Assembly (NCBI GenBank): GCA_963681505.1
Contig: OY811971.1
Coordinates: 18,852,111 to 18,916,110, forward strand
Source: Eunapius fragilis
Lineage: Eukaryota > Porifera > Demospongiae > Spongillida > Spongillidae
Length of the DNA stretch: 64,000 bases
Direction: 5' to 3'
Below the pieces are notes generated by a model. The model had not been told where the DNA came from, made no database searches, and saw only the letters and a program-made list of their open reading frames with translations. The position numbers were made by a program, and so were the translations under genes. Positions 24,459-34,974 of this stretch are shown here, one piece after another; positions within the stretch are counted from its first letter, which is position 1, and every line of letters starts with the position of its first letter.

Positions 24459-26326
24459 TGAGATGTGCATGCGTATGTATGTATATGTACATGTATGTAT
24501 GTATGTTTGTATGTATGTATGTATGGATGTATGTTTGTATGTATGTATGTTTGTATGTATGTGTGTATGTATGTATGTATGTGTGTGTATGTATGTATGT
24601 ATGTGTGTGTATGTATGTATGTATGTATGTGTGTGTGTATATGTATTTATGTATGTTTGTGGCATTTTTCATTCTCTCTTCCTCCCCCATCACCGCCTTC
24701 TGAAGGTGTGGGAGGAAGTGGCCACACCCCTCCTGCGAAGGACGTGGGAAAGTCCACCCCTCCTGCCGCTGTGGTCGCTGGTGCTTCCGCCACGCCCCCT
24801 TCAGCAAAGCATGTGGGCGTGGCCGCCGATAGTCCCCGTGCCTCGCGGAACAACTCACACGCCACGATAGTGTCCTACAAGGACATGATCAGGAACTCCC
24901 CACAGTTCAAAGGAAAGAACACAAAGTCCAAGAATGTGAGGGGGTGTATTTAATGATTAGGTAGTAAAGCCTGGGGCTGAGGTTGAGATTACATTTGGAT
25001 TGGTTTGCTTTGTGTCCTATTTTTTTTAATTTTTACAAATCGATTGTTAGAAATCAAAAAAGACGGATGATGGTAACTCAGACAGTGCTTCTTTGGCCAG
25101 CGAGACTGGTAAGTGGAGCGGCCCAGAGATCTAATGTCTATCCGTTATCTCCCCATCAGGTAGCCTCAGTGAAGGCACCACCAGGGGGAGAGCTAAGACG
25201 TTCAGCCTCTTTGGGAGGGAATCATCCTTCAGGATACCAAAGTGAGAGAGGGCCTAGGAATGGTGAATTGTGATGGGGAGGTGTTGGGTGGAGGAGGGAG
25301 GGGAGGGGGTAAGGTCACTAATAGGGGGGGGGGTTGCCATGTCGCATATGTAACTGTCCCGTACATGGTTGCAGGCTGTTCAAGAGGAGCTCGTTCAAGG
25401 GACTCGATCCACTCAAGGAGGTGCCCAGGCCAAAGAAGGTCGAGGTGCCGGTTAACAGCCACGCCTCTTCCTCCTCCCCCTCGTCCGGTCTCCACGAACT
25501 GTACAACATGATCTCTCGGGTCAGCGACAGTCGTCTGGACGAGCAGCGGAGCCCCCCACCTTCGAACATCCTCGGCAGTCCAATCCCTCCTCCTTCCCCC
25601 GCCCCCCCGGCCCCACCGCTTGAGGGAGGGGGCCCCCCGGTCCCCAGGTACATTTTAGCCACGTCCACTCCACACGACCAGCACCCAAGTCACCTTGATC
25701 GCCATGGCGATGATAAGGATTCGACCACTCCGATCTTGTCACGTCGCGGGACACCGCCAGACCACATTGCAGGGATGGTGGGAGGAGCGAGTGCCGAGGA
25801 GGTGAGGGTGACCATACCTGAGGGGAGAGGGGAGAGAGAAGGTATGGTGGAGGAGGAGGAGGAGGGAAGGTGCGACGGAGGAGGACCTTTTGTTGCTGCT
25901 GCAGGGACAGACAACAGTGCCTTGGAGTTGGACCTGTCTGTGTCCAGTGTAAGTGGAAGTCACCTCGACCTCACTGGCTGGGAGGGGGAAGAGGAGGATC
26001 AGCTCCACCCTCTACCAACACCACCTCCTCCTCATGATGAGGACTCCCAATTATTACACTCTCCCTCCAACCAACTGCGCCACCACCACCACCACCGTGC
26101 TTCCAATTCCCATGACAACAGCAGCTCCGCCCACTTGCCACACCCTTTGGAGTACCAGCAAAGGAGGCAGAGCTGGTTTTCGGACATGTGGGATGATTCC
26201 TCGGGATCCGTTGCGCTGAGCTTCAGTGCCAGCCTGGGCTTTGAGCCTTCCTCCTTTGGGAAGATGGACCACAGATGGTGCATAGCCGGTCTAGCCCCGG
26301 AGGAGGAGGAGGGAGCTGAACTGTAA
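15007..26326 (+). CDS. CTTNBP2-like protein: coiled coil, ankyrin repeats, P-loop NTPase-like domain (21 exons)
   Basis: Exons: 15007-15409, 15530-15685, 15912-16014, 16560-16716, 18107-18280, 18411-18528, 19166-19681, 20147-20226, 21110-21196, 21454-21538, 21698-21719, 21851-22054, 22145-22285, 22751-22848, 23001-23058, 23197-23342, 24312-24389, 24706-24935, 25051-25108, 25160-25241, 25375-26326. All introns are GT-AG, every phase agrees, and the total is 3948 nt (1315 residues plus stop). Order: N-terminal coiled coil, ankyrin repeats (about 135-370), a linker domain, an NTPase-like domain with G-P-H-G-S-E-K-T at 580-587 and F-L-I-L-D-D at 637-642, then a disordered Pro/Ser/Glu tail. This order is that of cortactin-binding protein 2, which binds cortactin at the actin cortex and dendritic spines in vertebrates. 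The Walker A glycine before Lys is Glu, so nucleotide binding may be weak or lost. The start is the first Met of exon 1; an extra upstream exon is possible. Family assignment is from architecture only. Confidence 0.75.
15735..15784 (+). repeat. (TG)n microsatellite, intron 2
   Basis: About 20 uninterrupted TG units, with a shorter (AC)n just before exon 3 (15888-15905). Confidence 0.9.
16196..16463 (+). repeat. (CT)n-rich tract followed by (AC)n, intron 3
   Basis: About 240 bp of interrupted CT/CCTTCC repeats and then about 14 AC units. It explains several long frames of alternating Ser-Leu/Ser-Pro or Arg-Glu, which are not genes. Confidence 0.9.
16717..18106 (+). other. Long intron 4
   Basis: 1.4 kb intron with G-rich (16,730-16,825), C/T-rich (17,130-17,310), TG (17,705-17,725) and 17,821-18,075 tandem repeats. 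No extra exon was needed, since exons 4 and 5 join in phase 0. Confidence 0.6.
17821..18075 (+). repeat. Degenerate tandem repeat, intron 4
   Basis: Units of about 14-30 bp built from CCCACCTGTACCCTCAC, CTGTACCCTCACATG and similar; about 12 copies with length variation. Confidence 0.85.
18805..19070. mobile_element. MITE in intron 6
   Basis: GAGGCAGCAAAAAGGGACC and TAGCGCATATTTT at the left are matched in inverted orientation by AATATGCGCTA and GGTCCCTTTTAGCTGCCTC at the right. About 260 bp in all, non-coding. Confidence 0.65.
19166..19681 (+). other. Exon 7: linker domain before the P-loop
   Basis: 172 codons. The N-part (RELTVFVDVVDGLVEPDPTA..) and C-part (NGDSIAGYRLGNVRW..GVESMSGGSPLHTYEVF) are separated by a Thr/His/Pro-rich low-complexity insert. 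The 3' half and the start of the following intron were copied to 52.5 kb. Confidence 0.7.
20470..20498 (+). repeat. Poly-C run, intron 8
   Basis: 29 consecutive Cs. Other long G/C runs in introns lie near 18,579, 19,765, 19,938, 20,857 and 22,712. Confidence 0.9.
21698..21719 (+). other. Micro-exon 11 (22 nt)
   Basis: Bounded by ACACATTAG and GTCAAC. Including it is the only way I found to join exon 10 (phase 1) to exon 12 (phase 2) without hitting the TGA that direct joining creates. It adds G-L-L-I-E-G-S-R. The acceptor lies directly behind an (AC)n tract that has few pyrimidine runs. Confidence 0.65.
22296..22369 (+). repeat. (TG)n microsatellite directly after exon 13
   Basis: Starts within about 10 bp of the GTATGTG donor of intron 13. 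The alternating Cys-Val frame here is an artefact of this repeat. Confidence 0.9.
23071..23145 (+). repeat. (CT)n microsatellite, intron 15
   Basis: About 37 CT units between exons 15 and 16, with the AG acceptor 50 bp later. Confidence 0.9.
23380..23920. mobile_element. Possible TIR element in intron 16
   Basis: TGGGAACTAATGGCCGGCC..GGCCATTTTCAG on the left and TGGCCATTTGGCCATAC..TTAAGTCTCGCACTA on the right are imperfect inverted ends around GGCCAT motifs. A G-run lies at 23,539. Boundaries uncertain. Confidence 0.35.
24390..24660 (+). repeat. (TG)n and (GTAT)n compound microsatellite, intron 17
   Basis: Pure TG to about 24,451, then GTAT/GTTT/GTGT units to about 24,655. It produces long Cys-Val-Tyr-Met frames that are not genes. 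Confidence 0.9.
24706..26326 (+). other. Exons 18-21: disordered C-terminal tail
   Basis: About 440 residues rich in Pro, Ser, Glu and Gly, with several Pro runs (SPPPSNILGSPIPPPSPAPP), Glu runs and a His run. Short Pro-rich stretches of this kind bind SH3 domains such as that of cortactin in the vertebrate protein; the exact motif is not identified here. Stop TAA at 26,324-26,326. Confidence 0.65.
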
Positions 26327-26631
26327 TATGTGTTGAAATATACTCATATGGACCGCCTCATGGATGAGGGAGGGGTGGGAGGGAGGGGTGGGGGGGGGAG
26401 CTGATCACGTTTATGATCACAATTTGATTAATATAAATTATAATATTTATATTTCTTCCCTTTGGAGTTGATTTATTGAAGAGCCTTTTTTTCCCCCATG
26501 ATCATGATTATTGAGCTAGTAAGCAAATGCACTTACCCAAAATGCTCGCAACACAAACAAGCTAAACATAGGTACTTGACAATATTTTGTTTGCAAATTA
26601 AATATTTGTGGTAAGTTATTATTGTACCCTT

Positions 26632-29394
26632 AGCTAGTACAGGTCAGATCACATACATGTAGCTAGTACAGGTCAGATCACATACATGTAGCTAGTACAG
26701 GTCAGATCACATGCATGTAGCTAGTACAGGTCAGATCACATACATGTAACTAGTACAGGTCAGATCACATACATGTAGCTAGTACAGGTCAGATCACATA
26801 CATGTAGCTAGTACAGGTCAGATCACATACATGTAGCTAGTACAGGTCAGATCACATACATGTAGCTAGTACAGGTCAGATCACATACATGTAGCTAGTA
26901 CAGGTCAGATCACATACATGTAGCTAGTACAGGTCAGATCACATACATGTAGCTAGTACAGGTCAGATCACATGCATGTAGCTAGTACAGGTCAGATCAC
27001 ATACATGTAGCTAGTACAGGTCAGATCACATACATGTAGCTAGTACAGGTCAGATCACATACATGTAGCTAGTACAGGTCAGATCACATACATGTAGCTA
27101 GTACAGGTCAGATCACATGCATGTAGCTAGTACAGGTCAGATCCCATACATGTAGCTAGTACAGGTCAGATCACATACATGTAGCTAGTACAGGTCAGAT
27201 CACATACATGTAGCTAGTACAGGTCAGATCACATACATGTAGCTAGTACAGGTCAGATCACATGTAGCTAGTACAGGTCAGATCACATACATGTAGCTAG
27301 TACAGGTCAGATCACATACATGTAGCTAGTACAGGTCAGATCACATACATGTAGCTAGTACAGGTCAGATCACATACATGTAGCTAGTACAGGTCAGATC
27401 ACATGTAGCTAGTACAGGTCAGATCACATACATGTAGCTAGTACAGGTCAGATCACATACATGTAGCTAGTACAGGTCAGATCACATACATGTAGCTAGT
27501 ACAGGTCAGATCACATACATGTAGCTAGTACAGGTCAGATCACATACATGTAGCTGGTACAGGTCAGATCACATACATGTAGCTAGTACAGGTCAGATCA
27601 CATGCATGTAGCTAGTACAGGTCAGATCACATGCATGTAGCTAGTACAGGTCAGATCACATACATGTAGCTAGTACAGGTCAGATCACATACATGTAGCT
27701 AGTACAGGTCAGATCACATACATGTAGCTAGTACAGGTCAGATCACAGACATGTAGCTAGTACAGGTTAGATCACATACATGTAGCTAGTACAGGTCAGA
27801 TCACATACATGTAGCTAGTACAGGTTAGATCACAGACATGTAGCTAGTACAGGTCAGATCACATACATGTAGCTAGTACAGGTCAGATCACATGCATGTA
27901 GCTAGTACAGGTCAGATCACATACATGTAGCTAGTACAGGTTAGATCACATACATGTAGCTAGTACAGGTCAGATCACAGACATGTAGCTAGTACAGGTC
28001 AGATCACATACATGTAGCTAGTACAGGTTAGATCACATACATGTAGCTAGTACAGGTCAGATCACATACATGTAGCTAGTACAGGTCAGATCACATACAT
28101 GTAGCTAGTACAGGTCAGATCACATACATGTAGCTAGTACAGGTTAGATCACATACATGTAGCTAGTACAGGTCAGATCACATACATGTAGCTAGTACAG
28201 GTTAGATCACAGACATGTAGCTAGTACAGGTCAGATCACATACATGTAGCTAGTACAGGTCAGATCACATACATGTAGCTAGTACAGGTTAGATCACAGA
28301 CATGTAGCTAGTACAGGTCAGATCACATACATGTAGCTAGTACAGGTCAGATCACATACATGTAGCTAGTACAGGTCAGATCACATACATGTAGCTAGTA
28401 CAGGTCAGATCACAGACATGTAGCTAGTACAGGTTAGATCACATACATGTAGCTAGTACAGGTCAGATCACATACATGTAGCTAGTACAGGTCAGATCAC
28501 ATACATGTAGCTAGTACAGGTCAGATCACATACATGTAGCTAGTAGAGGTCAGATCACATACATGTAGCTAGTACAGGTCAGATCACATACATGTAGCTA
28601 GTACAGGTCAGATCACATACATGTAGCTAGTACAGGTCAGATCACATACATGTAGCTAGTACAGGTCAGATCACATACATGTAGCTAGTAGAGGTCAGAT
28701 CACATACATGTAGCTAGTACAGGTCTGATCACATACATGTAGCTAGTACAGGTCAGATCACATACATGTAGCCAGTACAGGTCAGATCACATACATGTAG
28801 CTAGTACAGGTCAGATCACATACATGTAGCTAGTACAGGTCAGATCACATACATGTAACTAGTACAGGTCAGATCACATACATGTAGCTAGTACAGGTCA
28901 GATCACATACATGTAGCTAGTACAGGTCAGATCACATACATGTAGCTAGTAGAGGTCAGATCACATACATGTAGCTAGTACAGGTCAGATCACATGCATG
29001 TAGCTAGTACAGGTCAGATCACATACATGTAGCTAGTACAGGTCAGATCACATACATGTAGCTAGTACAGGTCAGATCACATACATGTAGCTAGTACAGG
29101 TCAGATCACATACATGTAGCTGGTACAGGTCAGATCACATACATGTAGCTAGTTCAGGTCAGATCACATACATGTATTTAGTACAGGTCAGATCACATAC
29201 ATGTAGCTAGTACAGGTCAGATCACATACATGTAGCTAGTACAGGTCAGATCACATACATGTAGCTAGTACAGGTCAGATCACATACATGTAGCTAGTAC
29301 AGGTCAGATCACATACATGTAACTAGTACAGGTCAGATCACATACATGTAGCTAGTACAGGTCAGATCACATACATGTAGCTAGTACAGGTCAG
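26632..29394 (+). repeat. 29-bp minisatellite, about 95 copies
   Basis: Unit AGCTAGTACAGGTCAGATCA then CATACATGT, repeated head to tail for 2.76 kb with very few changes. Recurring variants: ACATGCATGT or ACAGACATGT, GGTTAG for GGTCAG (clustered at about 27.76-28.44 kb), AGTAGAGG (three copies) and two 25-bp units lacking ACAT (about 27.26 and 27.41 kb). It begins about 300 bp after the CTTNBP2-like stop codon. There are no spacers and no coding frame. The true length may differ, since such arrays are hard to assemble. Confidence 0.97.
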
Positions 29395-29411
29395 CCTTTC
29401 TGGTTACAGGC

Positions 29412-29665
29412 TCATTGTTTTTTCTGGAGTATATTCTTTGCTGTTTCTTTTTAGGGGTTCACTCAGTCGAGGCTGGGATAACTAGATGCTTTCAGAGATA
29501 ATATTATCTCCGCGATGCTTCCTTGCCATTTTGGGACGTATGATTCATGTATTCTCGACCAATTCATAGGACCATCTTTTCTAATTTAATATATCTCTTA
29601 AATTCGACTTCGATTCATATGAATATAATCTCTGGAAGCATCTAGCTATCCCAGCCTCGACTTTC
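29412..29665. mobile_element. Foldback element next to the minisatellite
   Basis: GTCGAGGCTGGGATAACTAG and ATGCTTTCAGAGATAATATT on the left (about 29,467) are matched in inverted form by AATATAATCTCTGGAAGCAT and CTAGCTATCCCAGCCTCGAC on the right (to about 29,662). The first part (TTTTCTGGAGTATATTCTT.., GCTGTTTCTTTTT) recurs at 42,267-42,420, so the element is dispersed. Confidence 0.7.
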
Positions 29666-29669
29666 ATTT

Positions 29670-31067
29670 GATAGCCCGGAAATTGTGGGGTTTATAACCA
29701 GTCTCATACAAGCTTCAAGCTTCAGCGCGCGTACGTGGTAAAGGTAAAAAAAAGTAAATGCCGTGTGCATTCACGGCGGGGGTAGGCGCATAACTGCTGC
29801 TTTATTTGCCGGAGGTTCTCAACGGCCTCATCCTCTTCATTCTCCTCCGCGACGTCATCATGCATTTCAGTTAGCAATTGGCTAATAATTTAATGCATGG
29901 TTTGCCGGTTCAACCAAGACAAGTCTTTATGTCCTGCCGGGATGTCCATGCACAGCACCTGATGCCACACAACCCAGGACGTCCCGATCGCTTTTTTTAT
30001 TGTACCACCCAAAATGCATTATACTCTTAATCCTTTTGCTGTCAGCGCCTATACGCTCTCCTCCTATAACGTGATCCGTGCAGCGAAAAGTGATCACGCA
30101 CTAAATGTATATATGGGATGAAATATACTTCCCGTCTTGTGTTCACGTATTTTCAGAAAAGGGGGTATTGTCTACTGCTAAAAAGTGCTTGTAACCATCC
30201 TTAATTATTCGGAAAACCTCATGCCATGAAGCCGATATCGCCATATATCGCTAGCGATCGATATTATATCGCAGTATTAGTAATGCTCAATTATATTTTA
30301 ACAGCGGCAATTGTTCAGCTATGGCAGCGACACATAAACTGACAGATGAACCGTCCTATCAAGCAGCTGTAGGCAAGTAGGCGTTGAGTCGTTGACCGCA
30401 AAATGTTTTAACAAGTGTAATGCGTGGTAACTACAATCAGAATGTAGTGTATTTGTTGGTTGAAATCTATTGGTATTCTTGCATGGTATATGCAAGGGAC
30501 TGGCTGAAATGAAAATGATGGTATAGGATTTATTTGAGGTAGGACAAGAATAGCTACGTTACTTAATATTGGTACAGAAAATTCATGCATGATCCATGCA
30601 GTGATCCTATACTGACTAATTTTTCCCAATTCCGTTCAATATTTTTCTTTAAGACAGTTGAAGTAAATCGCTTAACAGATAACCTTAATGCATCAGCATT
30701 TACTTCAGTATTGCTTGTCCTGGCAACAGACTCAGAAATTTGACTATTTTTGATATTAAATACACAAGTCCTTTTCTTATAAATGGCACTTACAATGGAT
30801 GGTAAGTCAAAATCTTGCTGATATTATGAGTTGATATTTTGTGTATCTTCGCATTTTTAAAAAGCTAAGCTCCAGTAATATAGTAATACGCAATATTCGA
30901 TCAATTTATTCAAGCGGTTATTATACATGGAATTTTCGGCCATCTGGAAAACACCTTGCGCCAACACAAAGACACGTCAAACGTTCACAATGCACGCTAC
31001 AGTATTAAAGAATGAGTCTTAGTTGACACCAAACACGTCGTGCGACAAATGAGGTGCGTACACTGTT
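29670..31067. other. Intergenic, no supported gene
   Basis: Only short frames, none with recognisable similarity or splice context. A CGATAT-rich short palindromic patch occurs near 30,230-30,275. Confidence 0.5.
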
Positions 31068-32110
31068 AAAAAAAAGGTGTTACCGCAACACACTTAGGGG
31101 TGTTCGTATGGATATTTAAAAATGACACCCCCTGGGGTGTAGTGGTAACCGCTCATGAGTGTTATGGCCAACACCCCTGAAGTGTAGCCAGTACACTCTA
31201 TTGGGTGTTGACAGAGGTAACAATATCACGTATATTTACCGTAAATTGATGGTCCCAACATAAATTAATATTAATAACTATACAACAACACGTTCAATTG
31301 ATTTTAATAAAATGGTGATAAATAAATACAACCCATAAAAATAACACATAAAGAAAAGTAGATGTCTTTACACGCTATAACGATCGAACAGGTTGTTTCT
31401 CTGTTCAGACACTAGAAAATCAAGAAAACTAATAAAGGACAGGTTACAGTACGAGAGATATCTTACCTTAAATCTTGGGTGCATGCAGCCGTCACGTTCG
31501 GGAAGCAAAGGAGACCATTCTGTAACAATAACAATGTCAGCCGTACTAATCGCGAAGTTTACCTCGAAAGCTTGGTAGGGCATGTCCATTTAGTCTTGTG
31601 AACTCCGGGGCGGGGCGTATTAGTAACTTACATGTTTCTTTACGCAGTGTCCCATATAGTGCGGTAGCGTACGCTGTAGTAGTCGGGCAGCACGGTAGTA
31701 AAAATTTTCTTTGCGTATATTTGGCAGTCTACAGAGAAGTGGAGTTATACAGGCATTCCGAACTGCTGCACTAGTATACTCACCACGAAAATATCGCCAC
31801 ACTCTCTCCAAAGCGCTCAACTTTTTTTTTACTCGAACGAGGCATCGCTAGACGTGGTAAGAAAACAACGTATAAACCAAGCTAAAAAAATACAATGCAA
31901 ACATACCTTTCACAAACAGCGCCATTAAAAGGGTCACGAACGTACGCGTGCTATTAAGGGTCACGCATGCGCAATGAAATAGACACAGCCAGCTCAATGT
32001 TTTTTATCATTTTAAAAAAAAAAGCCTAACCCACAACATGGATTCAAATAAAAAGTTGATCCAATTATCACATCATGCTGGTGCCAAGCTCTTGGAGGGG
32101 GATGGGCTAC

Positions 32111-33304
32111 GCTGCATGAAGGGGGCATCCCCATGAGATGGGGAGGAGGAAGAAGTCACTCAACCACGCCCATACAGTCACTTAACCAGTTCACCTACAC
32201 AACCACACCCAGCCTCCTAGCCCACACATACTTACCAGTGATGCCCACACATACTAACCAGCATGCCCACACATACGAACAAGTTGACCCACACTACTAC
32301 CCTAACCAGTACACGTGTCCAGTGGACTCAGTGATTGGTTCCTCCCTTTTTCATGGGAAGTGAAGTAGAGGAGGAGGAGGGGGAGTCCTCACGACACCCT
32401 GGGAGGTGGTCATAGTTGTCATTGTCTAGACTGTGAGATCTTGGACGCATGAAGAAAGCCGCGCCCCCAGATGCCCTTCATGAAGAAAGGCTCTCAGAGG
32501 GGGGCATGGTCAAGTGGTGACAGTGGAGGGGGTATGCTCAGGTATGAGGAGTGAATCCTCTTCCGAACAGGCTCCACTTGCTTTTCAGAGGTGGAGGTGA
32601 AGGGTGCACGGTTGTCCACGTGGGTCATGATGTTACAGGAGGTTCCTAGACTTTGCTGGTACACCTGGATCATAGGGCATTGCAAGGTAGCTGACTTGGA
32701 ACTTATGAGCCTGAGGTTAGGAGGTGGTCAACACCTGTTCTCCTTGAGGGTGGAGGTGACGGCAACATGAGGTTTATCAGGTCGTGTATCTCGCTCACAT
32801 GTGCTAAAGATGATTTAACTCCATCCACACCAACTCCCTCCATATGCAATTGGGGGTAGGGATCCTTGGTCTGACCTCTGCAGCATGAATCTCTGTGGAG
32901 GGAGCATTGAGACACTCAACCACACCTATACAGTCTCCTAATCAGTTCAACAACACAAATATACCCACAGTCTCCTAACCAATATACCCACACAACCACA
33001 TGATCTCCATGGAGACCATACACATCCAAGTCACATGATCCCCTCATGGCTACCTTTAGTGATGAATAGGGTGACAGTCTTCTGTACACGTGAAATGAGA
33101 ACCTACCCAGTTATTGACTCACCTTTCAATGAGATCACACCCATCCCATGATCTCCATGGAGACCCACACATCCAAATCACATGATTCCCCCATGGCAAC
33201 CTTCAGCATTGCCATGACAACATTTTTTAACCCTGTACAAGAGTCACTAAAAAATGTGTCCAAACTCTGTCACTGGTAGCCTACCCTTAAAGCAGGTGGG
33301 TAGA
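32111..33304. repeat. Tandem duplication, unit 1
   Basis: Runs from GCTGCATGAAGGGGGCATCC to GCCTACCCTTAAAGCAGGTG and is highly similar to unit 2. It contains CACACATACTAACCAG-type short repeats and, on the minus strand, open stretches shared with unit 2 (..VYQQSLGTSCN..; ..DNYDHLPG..). Confidence 0.85.
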
Positions 33305-33340
33305 TTCAATTTCATCCAGCATATTTCATGACCTCTGCTG

Positions 33341-34703
33341 CATGAAGGGGACATCCCCGTGAGATGGGAAGGAGGAAGAAGTGTTGAGACACTCAACCAC
33401 GCCCATACAGTCACTTAACCAGTTCACCTACACAACCACACCCACAGTCTCCTAACCAGTATGCCCACACATACTAACCAGCATTCCCACAGATACTAAC
33501 AAGTCGACCCACACTACCACCCTAACTAGTACACACTCATGAATTGTACCTCAAGCTGCAGTACTAATGAATTAATTAGAAACATTTTTTTACTTACAGT
33601 TTAGTGGCACCAGCCCCAACCTTCCCTGTGGTACAGTCCCTGCACTCTCCTACAGCATACAATCCCACCCTTAAGATGTTGGTGGGTGTGGCCTTACATG
33701 TCTCCAGTGGACTCAATGATTGGTTCCTCCCTCTGTCGTAAGAGGTGAAGTAGAGGAGGAGGAGGGGGAGTCCTCATGACACCCTGGGAGGTGGTCATAG
33801 TTGTCATTGTCTAGACTGTGAGATCTTGGACGCATGAAGAAAGCCGCGCCCCCAGATGCCCTTCATGAAGAAAAGCTCTCAGAGGGGGGCATGGTCAAGT
33901 GGTGACAGGGAGGGGGTATGCTCAGGTATGAGGAGGGATTGTTGGTGGAATCCTCTTCCGAACAGGCTCCGCTTGCTTTTCAGAGGTGGAGGTGAGGGGT
34001 GCACGGTTGTCCACATGGGTCGTGATGTTACAGGAGGTTCCTAGACTTTGCTGGTACACCTGGACCATAGGGCATTGCAAGGCAGCTGACTTGGAACTTA
34101 TGAGCCTGAGGTTAGGAGGTGGCCAACACCTGTTCTCCTTGAGTGAGGGAGGTGGTGGAGGTGGTGGTGACATGAGGTTTATTAGGTCGTGTATCTTGCT
34201 CACATGTGCCAAAGATGATATCCACACCAACTCCCTCCATATGCAATTGGGGGTAGGGATCCTTGGTCTGACCTCCGCTGCATGAATCTCTGTGGAAGGA
34301 GCATTGAGACACTCAACCACACCTATGCAGTCTCCTAATCAGTTCAACAACACAAACACACACACAGTCCCCTAACCAATATGTCCACACAACCACATGA
34401 TCTCCATAGAGACCATACACATCCAAGTCACATGATCCCCTCCATGGCTACCTTTAGTGATGAATAGGGTGACAGTCTTCTGTACACGTGAAATGAGAAC
34501 CTACCCAGCTATTGACTCACCTTTCAATGAGATCACACCCATCACATGATCTCCATGGAGACCCACACATCCAAATCACATGATTCCCCCATGGCAACCT
34601 TCAGCATTGCCATGACAACATTTTTTAACCCTGTACAAGAGTCACTAAAAAATGTGTCCAAACTCTGTCACTGGTAGCCTACCCTTAAAGCAGGTGGGTA
34701 GCA
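33341..34703. repeat. Tandem duplication, unit 2
   Basis: Same order as unit 1, with an extra piece of about 180 bp at about 33,535-33,700. Ends in the same GCCTACCCTTAAAGCAGGTG. Differences are mostly single bases, so the duplication is recent. Confidence 0.85.
33700..34320 (-). CDS. Candidate cytoplasmic-tail exon(s) of an SRCR receptor (tentative)
   Basis: Minus strand. A frame with IPTPNCIWRELVW, a Pro run, SSKSAALQCPMVQVYQQSLG and TSTSEKQAEPVRKRI is open across 34,320-33,922. Further on, in another frame, RPRSHSLDNDNYDHLPGCHE and a Ser run are open to about 33,700. Both stretches are kept in unit 1 (32,360-32,915), with some frame breaks there. An AG acceptor (GGAGAACAG) precedes the VYQQSL stretch. 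The DNYDHL tyrosine resembles a signalling-tail motif. They lie downstream, on the same strand, of the SRCR exon. Whether they are spliced to it cannot be shown from sequence alone. Confidence 0.3.
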
Positions 34704-34799
34704 TTCGATTTCATGTTTGTCTTAAGTAGACATATGTAGCTGCATAACTGTTAGCATATACCCATGTCAAGCTGACTAGTAAAATAATTTGAGGCCTAC

Positions 34800-34974
34800 C
34801 TTGAGCTACATGTGATAACATATGCATATGCGTCTTCAACATGAGTGGAGTCCAACACCTCTGTTTCGAGTCGACAATCCCACAGTCTTGCCTCAGTTCC
34901 AGTACATCCTACATCGTCTAACATAATGGGCTCTGTTCCTTGTCCAAAGGTTGCTACTGAGAAGCTAGTTCCTC
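34800..34974 (-). CDS. SRCR-domain exon (partial gene)
   Basis: Minus strand, flanked by an acceptor (ACATTTGTAG) and a donor (AG|GTAGGC). Reads [18 protein letters not shown], then [16 protein letters not shown], then [13 protein letters not shown]. The G-x-G-x-x-x-I-x-L-D-D-V-x-C-x-G-x-E-x-x-L-x-x-C core is diagnostic of the second half of a scavenger receptor cysteine-rich domain, an extracellular ligand-binding fold much expanded in sponges and echinoderms. The first half must be in an upstream exon that I could not find in 35.0-35.6 kb. It may be an exon of a larger gene on the minus strand or an orphan exon carried by a mobile element. Confidence 0.75.

Noticed and set aside
22885-24953. 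Cys-Val, Tyr-Met and Arg-Glu repeat 'proteins'
   Set aside because: They follow (TG)n, (GTAT)n and (CT)n microsatellites inside introns of the CTTNBP2-like gene.
26632-29394. CRISPR-like array
   Set aside because: Unit length (29 bp) is in the CRISPR range, but the repeats are directly adjacent with no spacers, and the genome is clearly eukaryotic.
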